DNA of 64,000 bases from AV40 sp963817335 (lineage in GTDB: Bacteria > Verrucomicrobiota > Verrucomicrobiia > Chthoniobacterales > UBA10450): NCBI GenBank assembly GCA_963817335.1, contig CAWFNX010000001.1, positions 558,001-622,000 on the forward strand, written 5' to 3'. Position 1 is the first letter of the stretch. Every line of letters starts with the position of its first letter. Position numbers and translations under genes: made by a program. Under the pieces are notes generated by a model that was not told the origin of the DNA, did no database searches, and saw only the letters and a program-made list of their open reading frames with translations. This document shows, piece after piece, positions 1-9,373 of this stretch.

Positions 1-2
1 TT

Positions 3-842
3 CCCGGGTATTTCCAAAGCATAGGTCAGCCGCTGCTTCAGGGGCGGGATTTTGTTCAGAGCGACGGACCGGATGCGCCGCTCGTCTGCGTTATTAGCCA
101 AAGCGTCGCCCAACGTTTCTGGCCTAACGAGTCGCCGATCGGAAAGCGTGTTCGCTGGGGCCGGCTTGATGGTAACCGGCCCTGGTTCACAATCGTCGGC
201 GTTGTAGGCAACATGAAAGCGATTGCCGATCCGAACGACGGGGAAGTAATTGGGATGATCGCGCGGCCGCTGTCGCAAATCCTAGCGGTGGCAACAGCGC
301 CTCTCGATGACATTACGTTTGTTTTACACACCGACACCAAGTCGGTAAACGAATCGGTGGTCCGTTCGGCCCTGGCCCGCGCAAACAACAGTCTCGCGGC
401 TTACAATTTCATTTGGCTCAGCGACGCCGCTACTCGGTCTCGAACGACCGAGCGGTTCGTTTTCGTCCTGGTTTCGTCGTTTGCTTTGGTCGGCGTGGTT
501 CTCGCCGCGATCGGCCTCTATGGCGCGCTTGCGCTCCAGGTGTCACGACGGGAACGAGAGTTCGGAATTCGCAGCGCGTTAGGCGCAACTGCCAGAGATA
601 TCATCGAACAAGTAGCCCGGCAGGGAGCGCTCTTGCTCTTGCTTGGTCTTATCGCCGGAGGGTTGGCAACCTACGGAGTGGTTCGATTGGTCCGCAATCA
701 GTGGGGCGAGATGCCAACGCCGGATCTCGTCGCGTGCCTGTGCGCGGCTGTCGTCCTGGCGCTCGCTGTTATGGTTGCTTGTTTATTACCTGCGCGCCGC
801 GCCGCAAGTGTTGATCCGGTCCGCGCCTTACGAGCAGAATAA
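3..842 (+). CDS. ADOP/MacB-type ABC permease, C-terminal part (5' truncated by window edge)
   Basis: The reading frame is open from the window edge, so the start lies upstream and only the last 279 residues are seen. The visible part begins inside a MacB periplasmic core domain (residues such as GYFQSIGQPLLQGRDF and later FTIVGVVGN) and ends in an FtsX domain with three membrane segments and the typical RREREFGIRSALGA loop, finishing in VDPVRALRAE. This is the usual end of acidobacterial duplicated orphan permeases (ADOP), inner-membrane proteins related to MacB and LolC/E. No ATPase gene is visible beside it. It is followed after one base by a full-length homologue in another frame, so the genes are probably co-transcribed. 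Substrate unknown. Confidence 0.85.
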   Translation, partial: PGYFQSIGQPLLQGRDFVQSDGPDAPLVCVISQSVAQRFWPNESPIGKRVRWGRLDGNRPWFTIVGVVGNMKAIADPNDGEVIGMIARPLSQILAVATAPLDDITFVLHTDTKSVNESVVRSALARANNSLAAYNFIWLSDAATRSRTTERFVFVLVSSFALVGVVLAAIGLYGALALQVSRREREFGIRSALGATARDIIEQVARQGALLLLLGLIAGGLATYGVVRLVRNQWGEMPTPDLVACLCAAVVLALAVMVACLLPARRAASVDPVRALRAE

Positions 843-843
843 T

Positions 844-3267
844 ATGTTAAGTGATCTAAAATACGCGTTCCGAATGTTGTTGAAGGCGCCGGGCTTCGCC
901 ATCATCGCGGTTTTAACGCTCGCCCTCGGCATCGGAGCAAACAGCGCGATCTTTAGCGTGATCGACGCCGTGTTGCTTCGGCCGCTGTCGTTTCCGAAAC
1001 CGAACGAGCTCGTTGCAGTGTGGGCGCAAGATACCCGCGAAAATTCAGGCAAGTATACCGAATCGGTTCCGAACTATGTCGATCTTCGCGATCAATCGAA
1101 AACGTTGCAGGCCTTGGCGGCGTTCACCCGCACTGGTTCCGTCCTCAACGGCGCCGAAGAATCACGTCAGCTCTCCGGCGTTGCGATCACTTCGGATATT
1201 TACCCCGTCCTCGGCGTTGCGCCCGCGCGCGGTCGCGCTTACACGCGCGAAGACGAGAACGTGGACTCACACGTGGTCGTCTTAACGGATTCCGCCTGGA
1301 AAAACTATTTTAACCGCGATCCGGACATTGTCGGAAAGCAAATCAGCTTGTCGTGGCGTTCGTACACGGTGCTCGGGGTGATGCCGCCCGGTTTTCAATT
1401 TCCAGTCGAAGGCGAGCGCGCGGAATATCTGATACCGCTTCACCCGCTAGTGCCCGAATATATTAACAATCGCGACGATCATTTCATTCGCATGGTCGGC
1501 CGATTAAAGCCTGGCGCGACCATCCAACAATGCCAGGCGGAGATGAAAACCATCGCCGCGCGTTTGGAACAGCAGTATCCAAAATCGAACACCAACACTA
1601 CCGAGCGTGTCTTTTCGCTGCATGCCGACGTCGTCGGCGATGTGCGGCCAGCGCTCGTCACAATTTTCGCAGCGGTGGTTTTTGTATTGCTCATCGCCTG
1701 CGCCAATGTCGCGAACCTTTTACTTGCCCGCGCCACTGCCCGGCAACGCGAGATCGCAATTCGAACGGCACTCGGCGCGAGTCGCAGTCGGATTGTTTCG
1801 CAACTTGTCGGCGAAGGCTTCCTGTTGTCGATCCTCGGCGCGTCGGGTGGCTTATTGATTGCCTGGTGGGGGATTGATCTGCTCCGTGCTTTTGGCCCGC
1901 AGGATCTGCCCCGGCTTGCGGGGGTTTCGATTAATGCCTCCGTTTTCTCGTTCACTTTCATCGCCGCGATTTTTAGCACCCTCGCTTTTGCGTTGGTTCC
2001 AGCGCTGCAATTGACCCTCCCAAACGTGAACGATTCGCTTCAATCGGGAAGCCGCGGCGCCGTCGGTCCCGAATCGCATTATCTCCGCCGCCTTTTGATC
2101 GTCACTCAAGTTGCGTTGTCGTTGTTGCTGCTGGCGGGCGCCGGACTGTTGATCAAAACATTCGCCAATCTTCGCGCAACCAAGCCGGGCTTCGATCCTT
2201 GGCGCGCGTCGGTTGTTCAGCTCATTCTTCCGAAAGCAAAATATCCGGAACCGGAAAAGCATCGGCAATTCTTTGATCAGGTTTTGCCGAAACTCGCAGC
2301 TTTGCCCGGTGTCGAAGCCGCCGGGGCGGCTTTTCCAATGCCGTTTTCAGGTAATGACAGCACAACGGCATTTTCGATCGTTGGCCAACCACCGGTGCCG
2401 GTCGGTCAGGAACTTGAGGCGTCGCATCTGACGGTCACACCGAATTATTTTCGCGCAATGCACACACCGGTCCTGCGTGGGCGCGCCTTTAGCTCCGGCG
2501 ACAACAAGGACTCCCGCCCGGTCGTAATCGTAAACGACGTGCTCGCCCAACGTTATTTTCCCAACGGCGACGCCATCGGTCAGCAAATCATTTTCACTCA
2601 CGGCGAAAACAATCAGCCTTCACCGCCGAAGGAAATCGTCGGTGTGGTGGGCGGCTCGCGTCATGAGTCACTTGCGATCCAACCGCTTCCCGAGCTTTAC
2701 ATTCCCGCAACGCAGGATCCGCAGCGCCGAATGGACGTCGTCATTCGCACATCGACGTCTAACTCCAGTTCATTACAAAGCGCACTGCGCAATATCGTTC
2801 ACGAATTCGACCGTGAGTTGTTCGTGCCGACAATCGAGCCGCTCGAAAAGCACATTGGCGCGACACTCGCCCAACCGCGCTTCAACATGATGTTGCTCGG
2901 CTGTTTCGCCGGTGTGGCCATGATCCTTGCCGGAATTGGGATTTACGGTGTAATCGCCTACAGCGTCGCGCAACGAACCAGGGAAATCGGGATTCGGATG
3001 GCGCTCGGCGCGCAGAAGATAGACATGCTGACAATGATTCTGCGCCAAAGCTTCACCGTGATTGGTATTGGTTTGCTCGTCGGAGTCTTGGGAGGCCTCG
3101 CCGTCATGCGTTTAATGTCGAGTCTGCTTTACGGCGTCAGCCCGAACGATCTTTCAATTTATGCAATCGTCATCGCCCTCTTGAGCGTAGCCGCATTGAT
3201 CGCGACTTATTTTCCGGCGCGTCGCGCCATGGCGGTCGATCCGATGGTTGCGTTACGTTACGAGTGA
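844..3267 (+). CDS. ADOP-family ABC transporter permease (MacB/FtsX-like)
   Basis: The start is the ATG one base after the preceding stop; a longer in-frame extension would overlap the upstream gene by 200 bases. The 807-residue protein has an N-terminal membrane segment at about residues 18-40, a MacB-type periplasmic domain, an FtsX membrane block with the loop REIAIRTALGAS, a second periplasmic domain and a second FtsX block with REIGIRMALGAQ, ending in VDPMVALRYE. This duplicated layout defines the ADOP family. Family members are presumed to move or act on lipids, peptides or drugs at the cell envelope with an ATPase encoded elsewhere. The following homologue starts two bases after the stop. 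The substrate cannot be inferred. Confidence 0.9.
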   Translation: MLSDLKYAFRMLLKAPGFAIIAVLTLALGIGANSAIFSVIDAVLLRPLSFPKPNELVAVWAQDTRENSGKYTESVPNYVDLRDQSKTLQALAAFTRTGSVLNGAEESRQLSGVAITSDIYPVLGVAPARGRAYTREDENVDSHVVVLTDSAWKNYFNRDPDIVGKQISLSWRSYTVLGVMPPGFQFPVEGERAEYLIPLHPLVPEYINNRDDHFIRMVGRLKPGATIQQCQAEMKTIAARLEQQYPKSNTNTTERVFSLHADVVGDVRPALVTIFAAVVFVLLIACANVANLLLARATARQREIAIRTALGASRSRIVSQLVGEGFLLSILGASGGLLIAWWGIDLLRAFGPQDLPRLAGVSINASVFSFTFIAAIFSTLAFALVPALQLTLPNVNDSLQSGSRGAVGPESHYLRRLLIVTQVALSLLLLAGAGLLIKTFANLRATKPGFDPWRASVVQLILPKAKYPEPEKHRQFFDQVLPKLAALPGVEAAGAAFPMPFSGNDSTTAFSIVGQPPVPVGQELEASHLTVTPNYFRAMHTPVLRGRAFSSGDNKDSRPVVIVNDVLAQRYFPNGDAIGQQIIFTHGENNQPSPPKEIVGVVGGSRHESLAIQPLPELYIPATQDPQRRMDVVIRTSTSNSSSLQSALRNIVHEFDRELFVPTIEPLEKHIGATLAQPRFNMMLLGCFAGVAMILAGIGIYGVIAYSVAQRTREIGIRMALGAQKIDMLTMILRQSFTVIGIGLLVGVLGGLAVMRLMSSLLYGVSPNDLSIYAIVIALLSVAALIATYFPARRAMAVDPMVALRYE

Positions 3268-3268
3268 C

Positions 3269-5692
3269 ATGAACGATTTGAAGTTCGCCCTGCGCCAACT
3301 TCGCCAGGCTCCGGCATTCACCGTCACGGCCCTCGTTACGATTACGATCTGTCTCGGAGCGAACCTCGCGATCTTCGCGGTGATTAATTCGATCCTGCTT
3401 CGGCCGCTTCCATTTCCGCAGTCCGATCGTCTGGTCACGATCTTCAACACCTATCCAAAAGCCGGAGTGGAGAATGATGGCGCGTCGATAACCAATTACT
3501 ACGAGCGGCGGGGCAACATTGCTGCCTTCTCGAGTCTTTCCCTTTATATGGAGAGAACCGAAACCGTCGGTGATCCGGGCGCCATGCAACAGGAGGAAAT
3601 CGTGCGCATCTCGCCGGAATTTTTCGCAACGCTCGGCGTCAATCTCGCGATGGGTCGCAACTTCACCGATGAAGAAACGGACCCGCACAAGAACGTAATT
3701 ATCCTATCGGACGCCTTCTGGTGCGAGCGTTTCAATTCCGATCCAAACATTCTGGGTCGTGATACCCGCATAAATGGCATCCCAAGAAAGATCGTTGGCG
3801 TCCTGCCTCCTGCTTTTCGTTTTCTCTCGTCCGAGGCGCGCGTTTTTCTCCCGATAAAATCCGGTATGGAAGAGCGTGGGCCGAAAGCGCGCCACTCTGG
3901 CGGCGGCGGCACGCACATGATCGCACGGTTGAAACCGGGCGCGACGATCGCGGAAGCGCAAGCGCAGATCGATGCGCACAATGCCGCGGTCGAGAAAGAT
4001 AACCCTGAAGCGAAAGCGATGGCCGAGGCCGGCTTTCGCTCGCTGGTGGTTCCGCTACATGCGTATCACGTTCGCTCTATTCGCCCGACCCTTTTGTTGA
4101 TGCAGGGCGGCGTCTTTTTCCTACTGCTCATCGGTGCGGTCAATCTCGTGAACCTGTTGCTCATTCGCGCGAGCGGTCGCGCCAAAGAGATGGCGATCCG
4201 CCAATCGATGGGCGCAAGCCGCGGACATGTCGTTAGGCAAGTGATGACGGAAACGGTCCTTCTCACTTCAGTCGGCGGATTGCTCGGACTCGTCATCGGA
4301 GCGTGGGGAATTCGGCTGTTGGAAATTCTCGGCGCGGATCGTCTACCGCTCGGCGCGCACATTACGTTCGATGGCCGGCTGGCGTCCATCGGTCTCGTTG
4401 GCGCTGTGGTTTTGGGAATTGTCATCGCGGTGCCGATCGCCTGGTTCAATCTGAGCAGCCATCTGGCGCATGCGCTCCAATCGGAATCACGCGCCGGCAC
4501 AGTTAGTCGCGCCGCCCAACGCCTTCGGCACGGATTTATTGTCGCGCAGATTGCGCTTGCATTTGTCTTGCTCGCGGGCGCGGCGCTGCTCGGTCTGAGC
4601 TTGAAAAAAGCGATGGCGGTTTCGCCAGGATTTCGCCCAGATCACGTTCTAACCGGCGAGTGCACCGTCTCGTGGGATCTGCAGCGGGAGCGAGTCGGCA
4701 TCTTCGATCGCTTGCTCGAATCCATCCGCCAGCAACCGGGAATCGCCGCCACCGGAACGATCACGAACATTCCGCTGAGCGGCGATAGTGGCAAAACCGC
4801 AGTCACACCTAAGGGCTATGTGCCAGCGGCGGGTCAATCAGTCCACGGCCATTATTCCTATGCCGTTCACGGCGATTACTTCTCGGCTCTCGGCATTGAC
4901 CTGCGCGAAGGACGCTTCCTCACCTCGGCAGATTCCCACCGCACGGAACGCGTCTGTGTGGTGGACGATGATTTGGCCCGGCGTTACTGGCCTAACGGCG
5001 GCGCGCTCGGCCAAAGGATCGCGCTCGGTGACGAAAAAGACGACGCGCAGCTATTTACAATTGTCGGCGTCGTCGGCGCAGTGAAGCAAGCCGCGCTCAC
5101 CGAAGCGCAAGGGCAAGGCGCGGTTTACCTGCCTTACGCTTATCGCGACAACGCCAGTATTTTCATCGTCACGCGCACGAGCCAGCGCCCGGAAGCGTTC
5201 GCCGAGACGCTGCGCAAGCTGGTGCGCGCAGCGCATCCCGCACTCGCGGTCGATAACATTCGTTCGATGGACACGCGCATTGCGGACAGTTTGATCACGC
5301 GACGCTCGCCCGCATTACTCGCAGGAATTTTCGCTGGGGTCGCACTGCTGCTCGCGGCCATCGGAACCTACGGAGTTCTTAGTTACGCCGTCGCGCAACG
5401 CCGGCGCGAAATCGGCATTCGGATGGCGGTCGGCGCGCAACGCGAACAAATCGGAGCGCAATTCCTTTCGTTAGGCTTGCGTCTTCTCGTCGCCGGAACT
5501 CTCCTCGGTTTGTTCGGGGCCTGGCTTGCCGGTAAAGCCATGCAAACTGTTTTGTTTGACGTGCCGCCGCTCCACTTGGCGATCCTGTTCGGCACTGCTG
5601 CGATCATGACTGCGGTATCGCTGGTCGCCTGTCTCATCCCCGCGCGTCGCGCCACGATGGTCGATCCAGTCGAGGCACTGCGCGCCGAATAA
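3269..5692 (+). CDS. ADOP-family ABC transporter permease (MacB/FtsX-like)
   Basis: This is the third tandem permease and has exactly the same length, 807 residues, as the one before it. The chosen start is the ATG beginning MNDLKFALRQLRQAP, which aligns with the N-terminus of its neighbour; an upstream ATG would overlap the previous gene. The architecture is again membrane segment, periplasmic core, FtsX block (KEMAIRQSMGAS), periplasmic core, FtsX block (REIGIRMAVGAQ) and a VDPVEALRAE end. Sequence divergence between the copies shows an old duplication. It meets the minus-strand aminotransferase gene tail to tail with no spacer. No ATP-binding subunit is found within the window. Confidence 0.9.
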   Translation: MNDLKFALRQLRQAPAFTVTALVTITICLGANLAIFAVINSILLRPLPFPQSDRLVTIFNTYPKAGVENDGASITNYYERRGNIAAFSSLSLYMERTETVGDPGAMQQEEIVRISPEFFATLGVNLAMGRNFTDEETDPHKNVIILSDAFWCERFNSDPNILGRDTRINGIPRKIVGVLPPAFRFLSSEARVFLPIKSGMEERGPKARHSGGGGTHMIARLKPGATIAEAQAQIDAHNAAVEKDNPEAKAMAEAGFRSLVVPLHAYHVRSIRPTLLLMQGGVFFLLLIGAVNLVNLLLIRASGRAKEMAIRQSMGASRGHVVRQVMTETVLLTSVGGLLGLVIGAWGIRLLEILGADRLPLGAHITFDGRLASIGLVGAVVLGIVIAVPIAWFNLSSHLAHALQSESRAGTVSRAAQRLRHGFIVAQIALAFVLLAGAALLGLSLKKAMAVSPGFRPDHVLTGECTVSWDLQRERVGIFDRLLESIRQQPGIAATGTITNIPLSGDSGKTAVTPKGYVPAAGQSVHGHYSYAVHGDYFSALGIDLREGRFLTSADSHRTERVCVVDDDLARRYWPNGGALGQRIALGDEKDDAQLFTIVGVVGAVKQAALTEAQGQGAVYLPYAYRDNASIFIVTRTSQRPEAFAETLRKLVRAAHPALAVDNIRSMDTRIADSLITRRSPALLAGIFAGVALLLAAIGTYGVLSYAVAQRRREIGIRMAVGAQREQIGAQFLSLGLRLLVAGTLLGLFGAWLAGKAMQTVLFDVPPLHLAILFGTAAIMTAVSLVACLIPARRATMVDPVEALRAE

Positions 5693-6595
5693 TTAATCGA
5701 GGATCTGAACGCCCTCGGTCGCCGTGCGCGCGGAGTAAAGTTCGCTTAATCGTTTTGTCATTGGGCCGGGTTTGCCGTGACCGATGGTGCGATTGTCGAG
5801 TTTCACCACACCGGCGAGCTCACCCATTGTGCCAGTGCAAAACATTTCGTCGGCTCCGTAGACGTCGACCGGCGACAAATCGGCTTCGACGCAGCGAATT
5901 TTTTCGGTGGCGCAAATCTCTATCACCGTTGCCCGGGTAATTCCTTCCGGACAGGCGACCGCTTTGCTTGTCGCCAGGTCGCCTTTGCGAACGATGAAAA
6001 CGTTGGTCGCATTGGTCTCGGCAATGAATCCGTTGGTGTCGAGCATGAGCGCGTCGTCCGCGCCGGCATTGTTCGCTTCAATCTTGGCCAGGATTGAATT
6101 GAGCAGGTTCGCGTGGTGAATACGCGAGTCGAGAACATCCGGTGGCGGACGGCGCGTCTTACTCGTGATCAAAGTGAGACCGGTCTTCGCGTAAACCGGC
6201 GCTTTATGCTCGGCCAAAACGATCAAGGTCGGTCCGCCTTCATTCAGACGCGGATCCATTCCCGAGGTGATCTTCAATCCACGGGTGAGAGTTAGCCGAA
6301 TGTGCACGCCGTCGCGCATTTGGTTTGCGGTGAGAGTGCGTTTGATTTCGTCGATGATTTTCTCCCGGGGCGGAATTTCCGCGAAGGAAAGCGCGCGTGC
6401 CGATCTTTCGAGCCGGTCCAGATGCTCGTTCAACTTGAAAATCCGGCCGTCATAAAGTCGCAGACCTTCCCACACCGCATCGCCGCCTTGCACCGCCGAA
6501 TCGAACGGGCTAACTCGCGCCTTATCACGATGCGCCAGCTCGCCGTCGATATTAACGATCAGGTCCTTGTTTTTCGGATTAAATTTCTGAAGCAT
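5693..6595 (-). CDS. Class-IV aminotransferase-fold protein (IlvE/D-AAT-like) lacking the PLP lysine
   Basis: The 300-residue protein matches fold-type IV PLP enzymes along its length: VWEGLRLYDGRIFKLNEH near residues 42-58, AETNATNVF at 192-200 with the conserved glutamate, PEGITRATVIEI and the phosphate-binding FCTGTMGEL. In branched-chain and D-amino-acid aminotransferases the Schiff-base lysine lies three or four residues before the N-x-L motif (for example R-I-K-S-L-N). Here the segment reads DSRIHHANLLNS, so His160 occupies that place. It may therefore not be a normal transaminase. It lies upstream, on the same strand, of a sulfotransferase-like gene, from which it is separated by a palindromic element. 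The general family is certain; the activity is open. Confidence 0.8.
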   Translation of the reverse strand: MLQKFNPKNKDLIVNIDGELAHRDKARVSPFDSAVQGGDAVWEGLRLYDGRIFKLNEHLDRLERSARALSFAEIPPREKIIDEIKRTLTANQMRDGVHIRLTLTRGLKITSGMDPRLNEGGPTLIVLAEHKAPVYAKTGLTLITSKTRRPPPDVLDSRIHHANLLNSILAKIEANNAGADDALMLDTNGFIAETNATNVFIVRKGDLATSKAVACPEGITRATVIEICATEKIRCVEADLSPVDVYGADEMFCTGTMGELAGVVKLDNRTIGHGKPGPMTKRLSELYSARTATEGVQILD

Positions 6596-6604
6596 CTCTA
6601 ATCA

Positions 6605-6647
6605 TTGTAGCGGCGGTCTATGGCCGCCGCATAATCGTCCGACTACA
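6605..6647. repeat. TTGTAG...CTACA palindromic element
   Basis: This short inverted repeat lies between the sulfotransferase and aminotransferase genes. Its ends read TTGTAG and CTACA, and it contains a strong GC hairpin, GCGGCGG with CCGCCGC. The right end supplies the TAG stop codon of the minus-strand sulfotransferase-like gene. It belongs to the same visual family as elements at 27503, 32649, 58369 and 59647. Confidence 0.6.
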
Positions 6648-7377
6648 GAAGACGATGCTGGTAAAGCTCTTCGTAGCACCGACGGCACTGCTCGTAAACT
6701 TCGCGGAGCGAATTGGGAATGGTTCCGTCACGCGGTTTGTACGGCTCGAACGATGTCGATCTGGCCACTGCGTCGTACCAATGCTTTGCCCAAATTCCGT
6801 CGGTCTCGCGCAATCCAGGCGGCCACGACAGCATCGATTTGTCGAATGAAACGTGGATCGCTTCGCACAAAAGTCGCAAAGTCCGCTCCGGATTTTGCAG
6901 AACGTCTTTCGCATCAACAATTGACGGGACCATTTTGGTGCGCTCGCGGACAAAGTTGAAAATCTCACATTGCTGAACAAAGCCGAGATCTTCCAATTTC
7001 GGGTCCGGGTTCTTTCTGATGTAGGAGAGAATTACTTCCACCGGATCGCGGATAAGAAAACAATTGGTGAGGTCGGTAATCCATTCCCGATCGATCGCCG
7101 GAAGCAGGTGATGGGTCATCTGTTTTTGGAAAAAAATATCTTTTCCGTCCGGAACGGGGCTTTTGGTCAAACTCGCCGCAATCTTGCGCCAATCCGTCTC
7201 GCCGGACGCGATCACTTCCGCAGCCATCGGGTGGTCTTTATCGGTTTGCTCTAAATAGTAGGCATAGAATGGTTCGTCGATTACCGCGGTGTCGGACCGG
7301 TTACTCCATGCCCGCATCATGGCTGTGGAAATATTTCGTGGACCCGACCACATCGCGATGCGAACCGGCGATGACAT
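6643..7377 (-). CDS. Sulfotransferase-like P-loop protein
   Basis: The 244-residue protein opens with IAMWSGPRNISTAMMRAW, which resembles the 5'-phosphosulfate-binding loop of the sulfotransferase family, and has a later CFLIRDPVEVILSYIRK segment like the 3'-phosphate-binding motif. A transfer of sulfate from PAPS is possible but the acceptor is unknown. From memory, proteins of this type are often found next to, or fused with, class-IV aminotransferase-like proteins of the kind encoded at 5693-6595, which suggests a joint role; I could not check this. The gene begins four bases after the end of the APC permease gene on the same strand, so the two are probably co-transcribed. Confidence 0.7.
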   Translation of the reverse strand: MSSPVRIAMWSGPRNISTAMMRAWSNRSDTAVIDEPFYAYYLEQTDKDHPMAAEVIASGETDWRKIAASLTKSPVPDGKDIFFQKQMTHHLLPAIDREWITDLTNCFLIRDPVEVILSYIRKNPDPKLEDLGFVQQCEIFNFVRERTKMVPSIVDAKDVLQNPERTLRLLCEAIHVSFDKSMLSWPPGLRETDGIWAKHWYDAVARSTSFEPYKPRDGTIPNSLREVYEQCRRCYEELYQHRLL

Positions 7378-7380
7378 GAT

Positions 7381-9279
7381 TTACCCGAAAATGAGGAGAT
7401 TAATCGATTCCGGCAGATGCTGGGCGACGTTGGTTACGACACTGCCGCGCAAAAGTTTAGTCAGAGCGGTTCGTTGGGTGGCGCCGATCACCAGGTAATC
7501 GACGCCCATGGTTGCAGCCAAATCAACGATCGTCGCCGACGCATCCTGACTTACAGCATACAGAGGTACAACGGACACGCCTCGTTCCGTTCCGAGTTTT
7601 ATCACGCTCCTCATGATGGCGTTGGCCTCGGGATCGTCTTCCCATTTGGCGCGACCCAGACTTGTGCCGGCCGCGGTATAATAAATCGCCACCTCTTTGA
7701 CGAAGAGCACGAACAGACAGGCTTTACGCAGTTGCGCTTCATCGAGCGCGAAACTGAGCACAGGAGTAATGCCGCGCGCAGCAACCATGATCTTTTGGCC
7801 CTCGCTCAACCGCGATCGCATGCTCGCGGCGAGATCCGGCGCCACCATTTTAGCGACCTCGCGAGTGACCGTCACCGTGGTCAGGCCTTGCCGTTTCAAG
7901 GTGTAAGCGCGCAAAGCCAAACCTCCGAGTAACACGACAAAAACGAAGAAAAGCGCATCCGGTTTTGTGTGAGCGAGGGTCAGTTCAACGAAAAATAGAA
8001 CGCCAAATGTGACGCCAAAAAGAATGTGATCGTACCAGGTGAAGCCGGCGGTCCGATTGAATGTGCAGGAACCGACGTTGACCGCGATCGCTCCGACTAC
8101 CCCGATGGCATAAAGGCCCGCCAGCGCGGTGAAGTTGGCAACGAAAAGGAGTACCACGCTCGGCAAACCGATGGCGATCAACAGCGGGTAAATCGGAACG
8201 CCGTGCCGGTTCAGCCGGCGAAATTGCCGCGGCATCTCGCCATCGCGCGACATCATGTAAAGCAACCCGATGATCGCGACGATCGCGGTGTTGGCGGCGC
8301 TGATCAGGAGCAGGAAGAAGACAATTCCGACGATCCAGCCGAAAAAGTTGCCGACGGCCGGTGAAAATGTCGCGGTGGCAAACTGTTCGCCGATAAAGCG
8401 CAACATGTCCTCGCTGCGAAGTTGAAGCACGGAACTGATTGCCGACGCGTCGGTCAGATGCAGCGTCTTAGCTAAGACCGACGGCAAAGACAACATCGCC
8501 CAGCCGAGCAAGGCGGTGCCGGCGACGACTTCAATCGCCACGGGCACGATTGCCTTCAGCGATTCGCGCGCGACGCTCGGCCGATCCATGGTCGTTCCGG
8601 GATCGAGCTTCATCACCCCGGTGATGTTGGCGATCGATTCCGCTCCGGAGAGTGCGAGGATTACACCGACGAATTGAACCCAAAGCGTCCCCAGGCTTTC
8701 ATGTCGCGGCTGCAAAAAGTGTGTTGTCAGATGCGGCGTGCTCATCGCAATTAAAAGCACGACGACGATCAGGGTCGGCACCGCCAGCGCGACCGCCAGA
8801 GTGCCGGAATGTTTCGGCCCGAAATAATTGATCAGCGCCATGATCAACAGCACCGCAATCGTCGTGACCGCGATGTGATCGCGAACTAACTTGATCACCG
8901 CAATGTGTTCCGCGCCGGAAGTGATGTAGCTAAGCGCCGACCAGCCGCTCAGCGCGGCGGTAACTGTTAAATCGGCCAGCAATAGCAGCGCGCCCACGAC
9001 CGCGAGCAATCTGCCTTGCGACCGGGCCGCGGAATAAACGCCGCCGCCGTCCGGAAAATGACGACAGATGACAACATAATTGATTCCTACCAGGCCGGTC
9101 AGCGCGCAGACCGCAAGAATGATCGGCAGCGACGAAAAACCGGCGGCCAGGAAGGCAAGTCCGATGACGTAGGCTTTGCTGGTGCCCCAATCGCCGTAAA
9201 GCAACGCGGCGGCGCGTTTCCAATCGACATTCCGCGGGCGATGGACCGCGCCGCTTTCGGTAATGATCAAATCAGCCAT
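7381..9279 (-). CDS. APC-superfamily amino acid permease with C-terminal UspA domain
   Basis: The first ~460 residues are a 12-segment APC-type transporter, with YGDWGTSKAYVIGLAFL at the start and ALSGAESIANITGV in the middle. The last ~150 residues (about 485-632) look like a universal stress protein domain, ending in the nucleotide-binding-like pattern VIGATQRTALTKLLRGSV followed by VAQHLPES. Fusions of amino acid permeases with UspA domains are known, and the domain is thought to regulate transport in response to ATP or stress. The substrate is not evident. It is divergent from the antiporter gene at 9374, with a 94-base spacer that probably holds both promoters. It probably forms a unit with the two downstream minus-strand genes. 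Confidence 0.85.
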   Translation of the reverse strand: MADLIITESGAVHRPRNVDWKRAAALLYGDWGTSKAYVIGLAFLAAGFSSLPIILAVCALTGLVGINYVVICRHFPDGGGVYSAARSQGRLLAVVGALLLLADLTVTAALSGWSALSYITSGAEHIAVIKLVRDHIAVTTIAVLLIMALINYFGPKHSGTLAVALAVPTLIVVVLLIAMSTPHLTTHFLQPRHESLGTLWVQFVGVILALSGAESIANITGVMKLDPGTTMDRPSVARESLKAIVPVAIEVVAGTALLGWAMLSLPSVLAKTLHLTDASAISSVLQLRSEDMLRFIGEQFATATFSPAVGNFFGWIVGIVFFLLLISAANTAIVAIIGLLYMMSRDGEMPRQFRRLNRHGVPIYPLLIAIGLPSVVLLFVANFTALAGLYAIGVVGAIAVNVGSCTFNRTAGFTWYDHILFGVTFGVLFFVELTLAHTKPDALFFVFVVLLGGLALRAYTLKRQGLTTVTVTREVAKMVAPDLAASMRSRLSEGQKIMVAARGITPVLSFALDEAQLRKACLFVLFVKEVAIYYTAAGTSLGRAKWEDDPEANAIMRSVIKLGTERGVSVVPLYAVSQDASATIVDLAATMGVDYLVIGATQRTALTKLLRGSVVTNVAQHLPESINLLIFG

Positions 9280-9373
9280 TTAGCTCGGAGAGGACTGTTC
9301 AACTTGCGCGTTCTCTGGCAAGTCCTTTTGTTATTTTGCTTTGTAAGCAAATCGCGCCGGGGGAGGGCCGAGT

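Noticed and set aside
6605..6647. A tRNA-like fold in the hairpin between the aminotransferase and sulfotransferase genes
   Set aside because: It is too short and lacks the T-loop consensus; it fits the palindromic element family instead.
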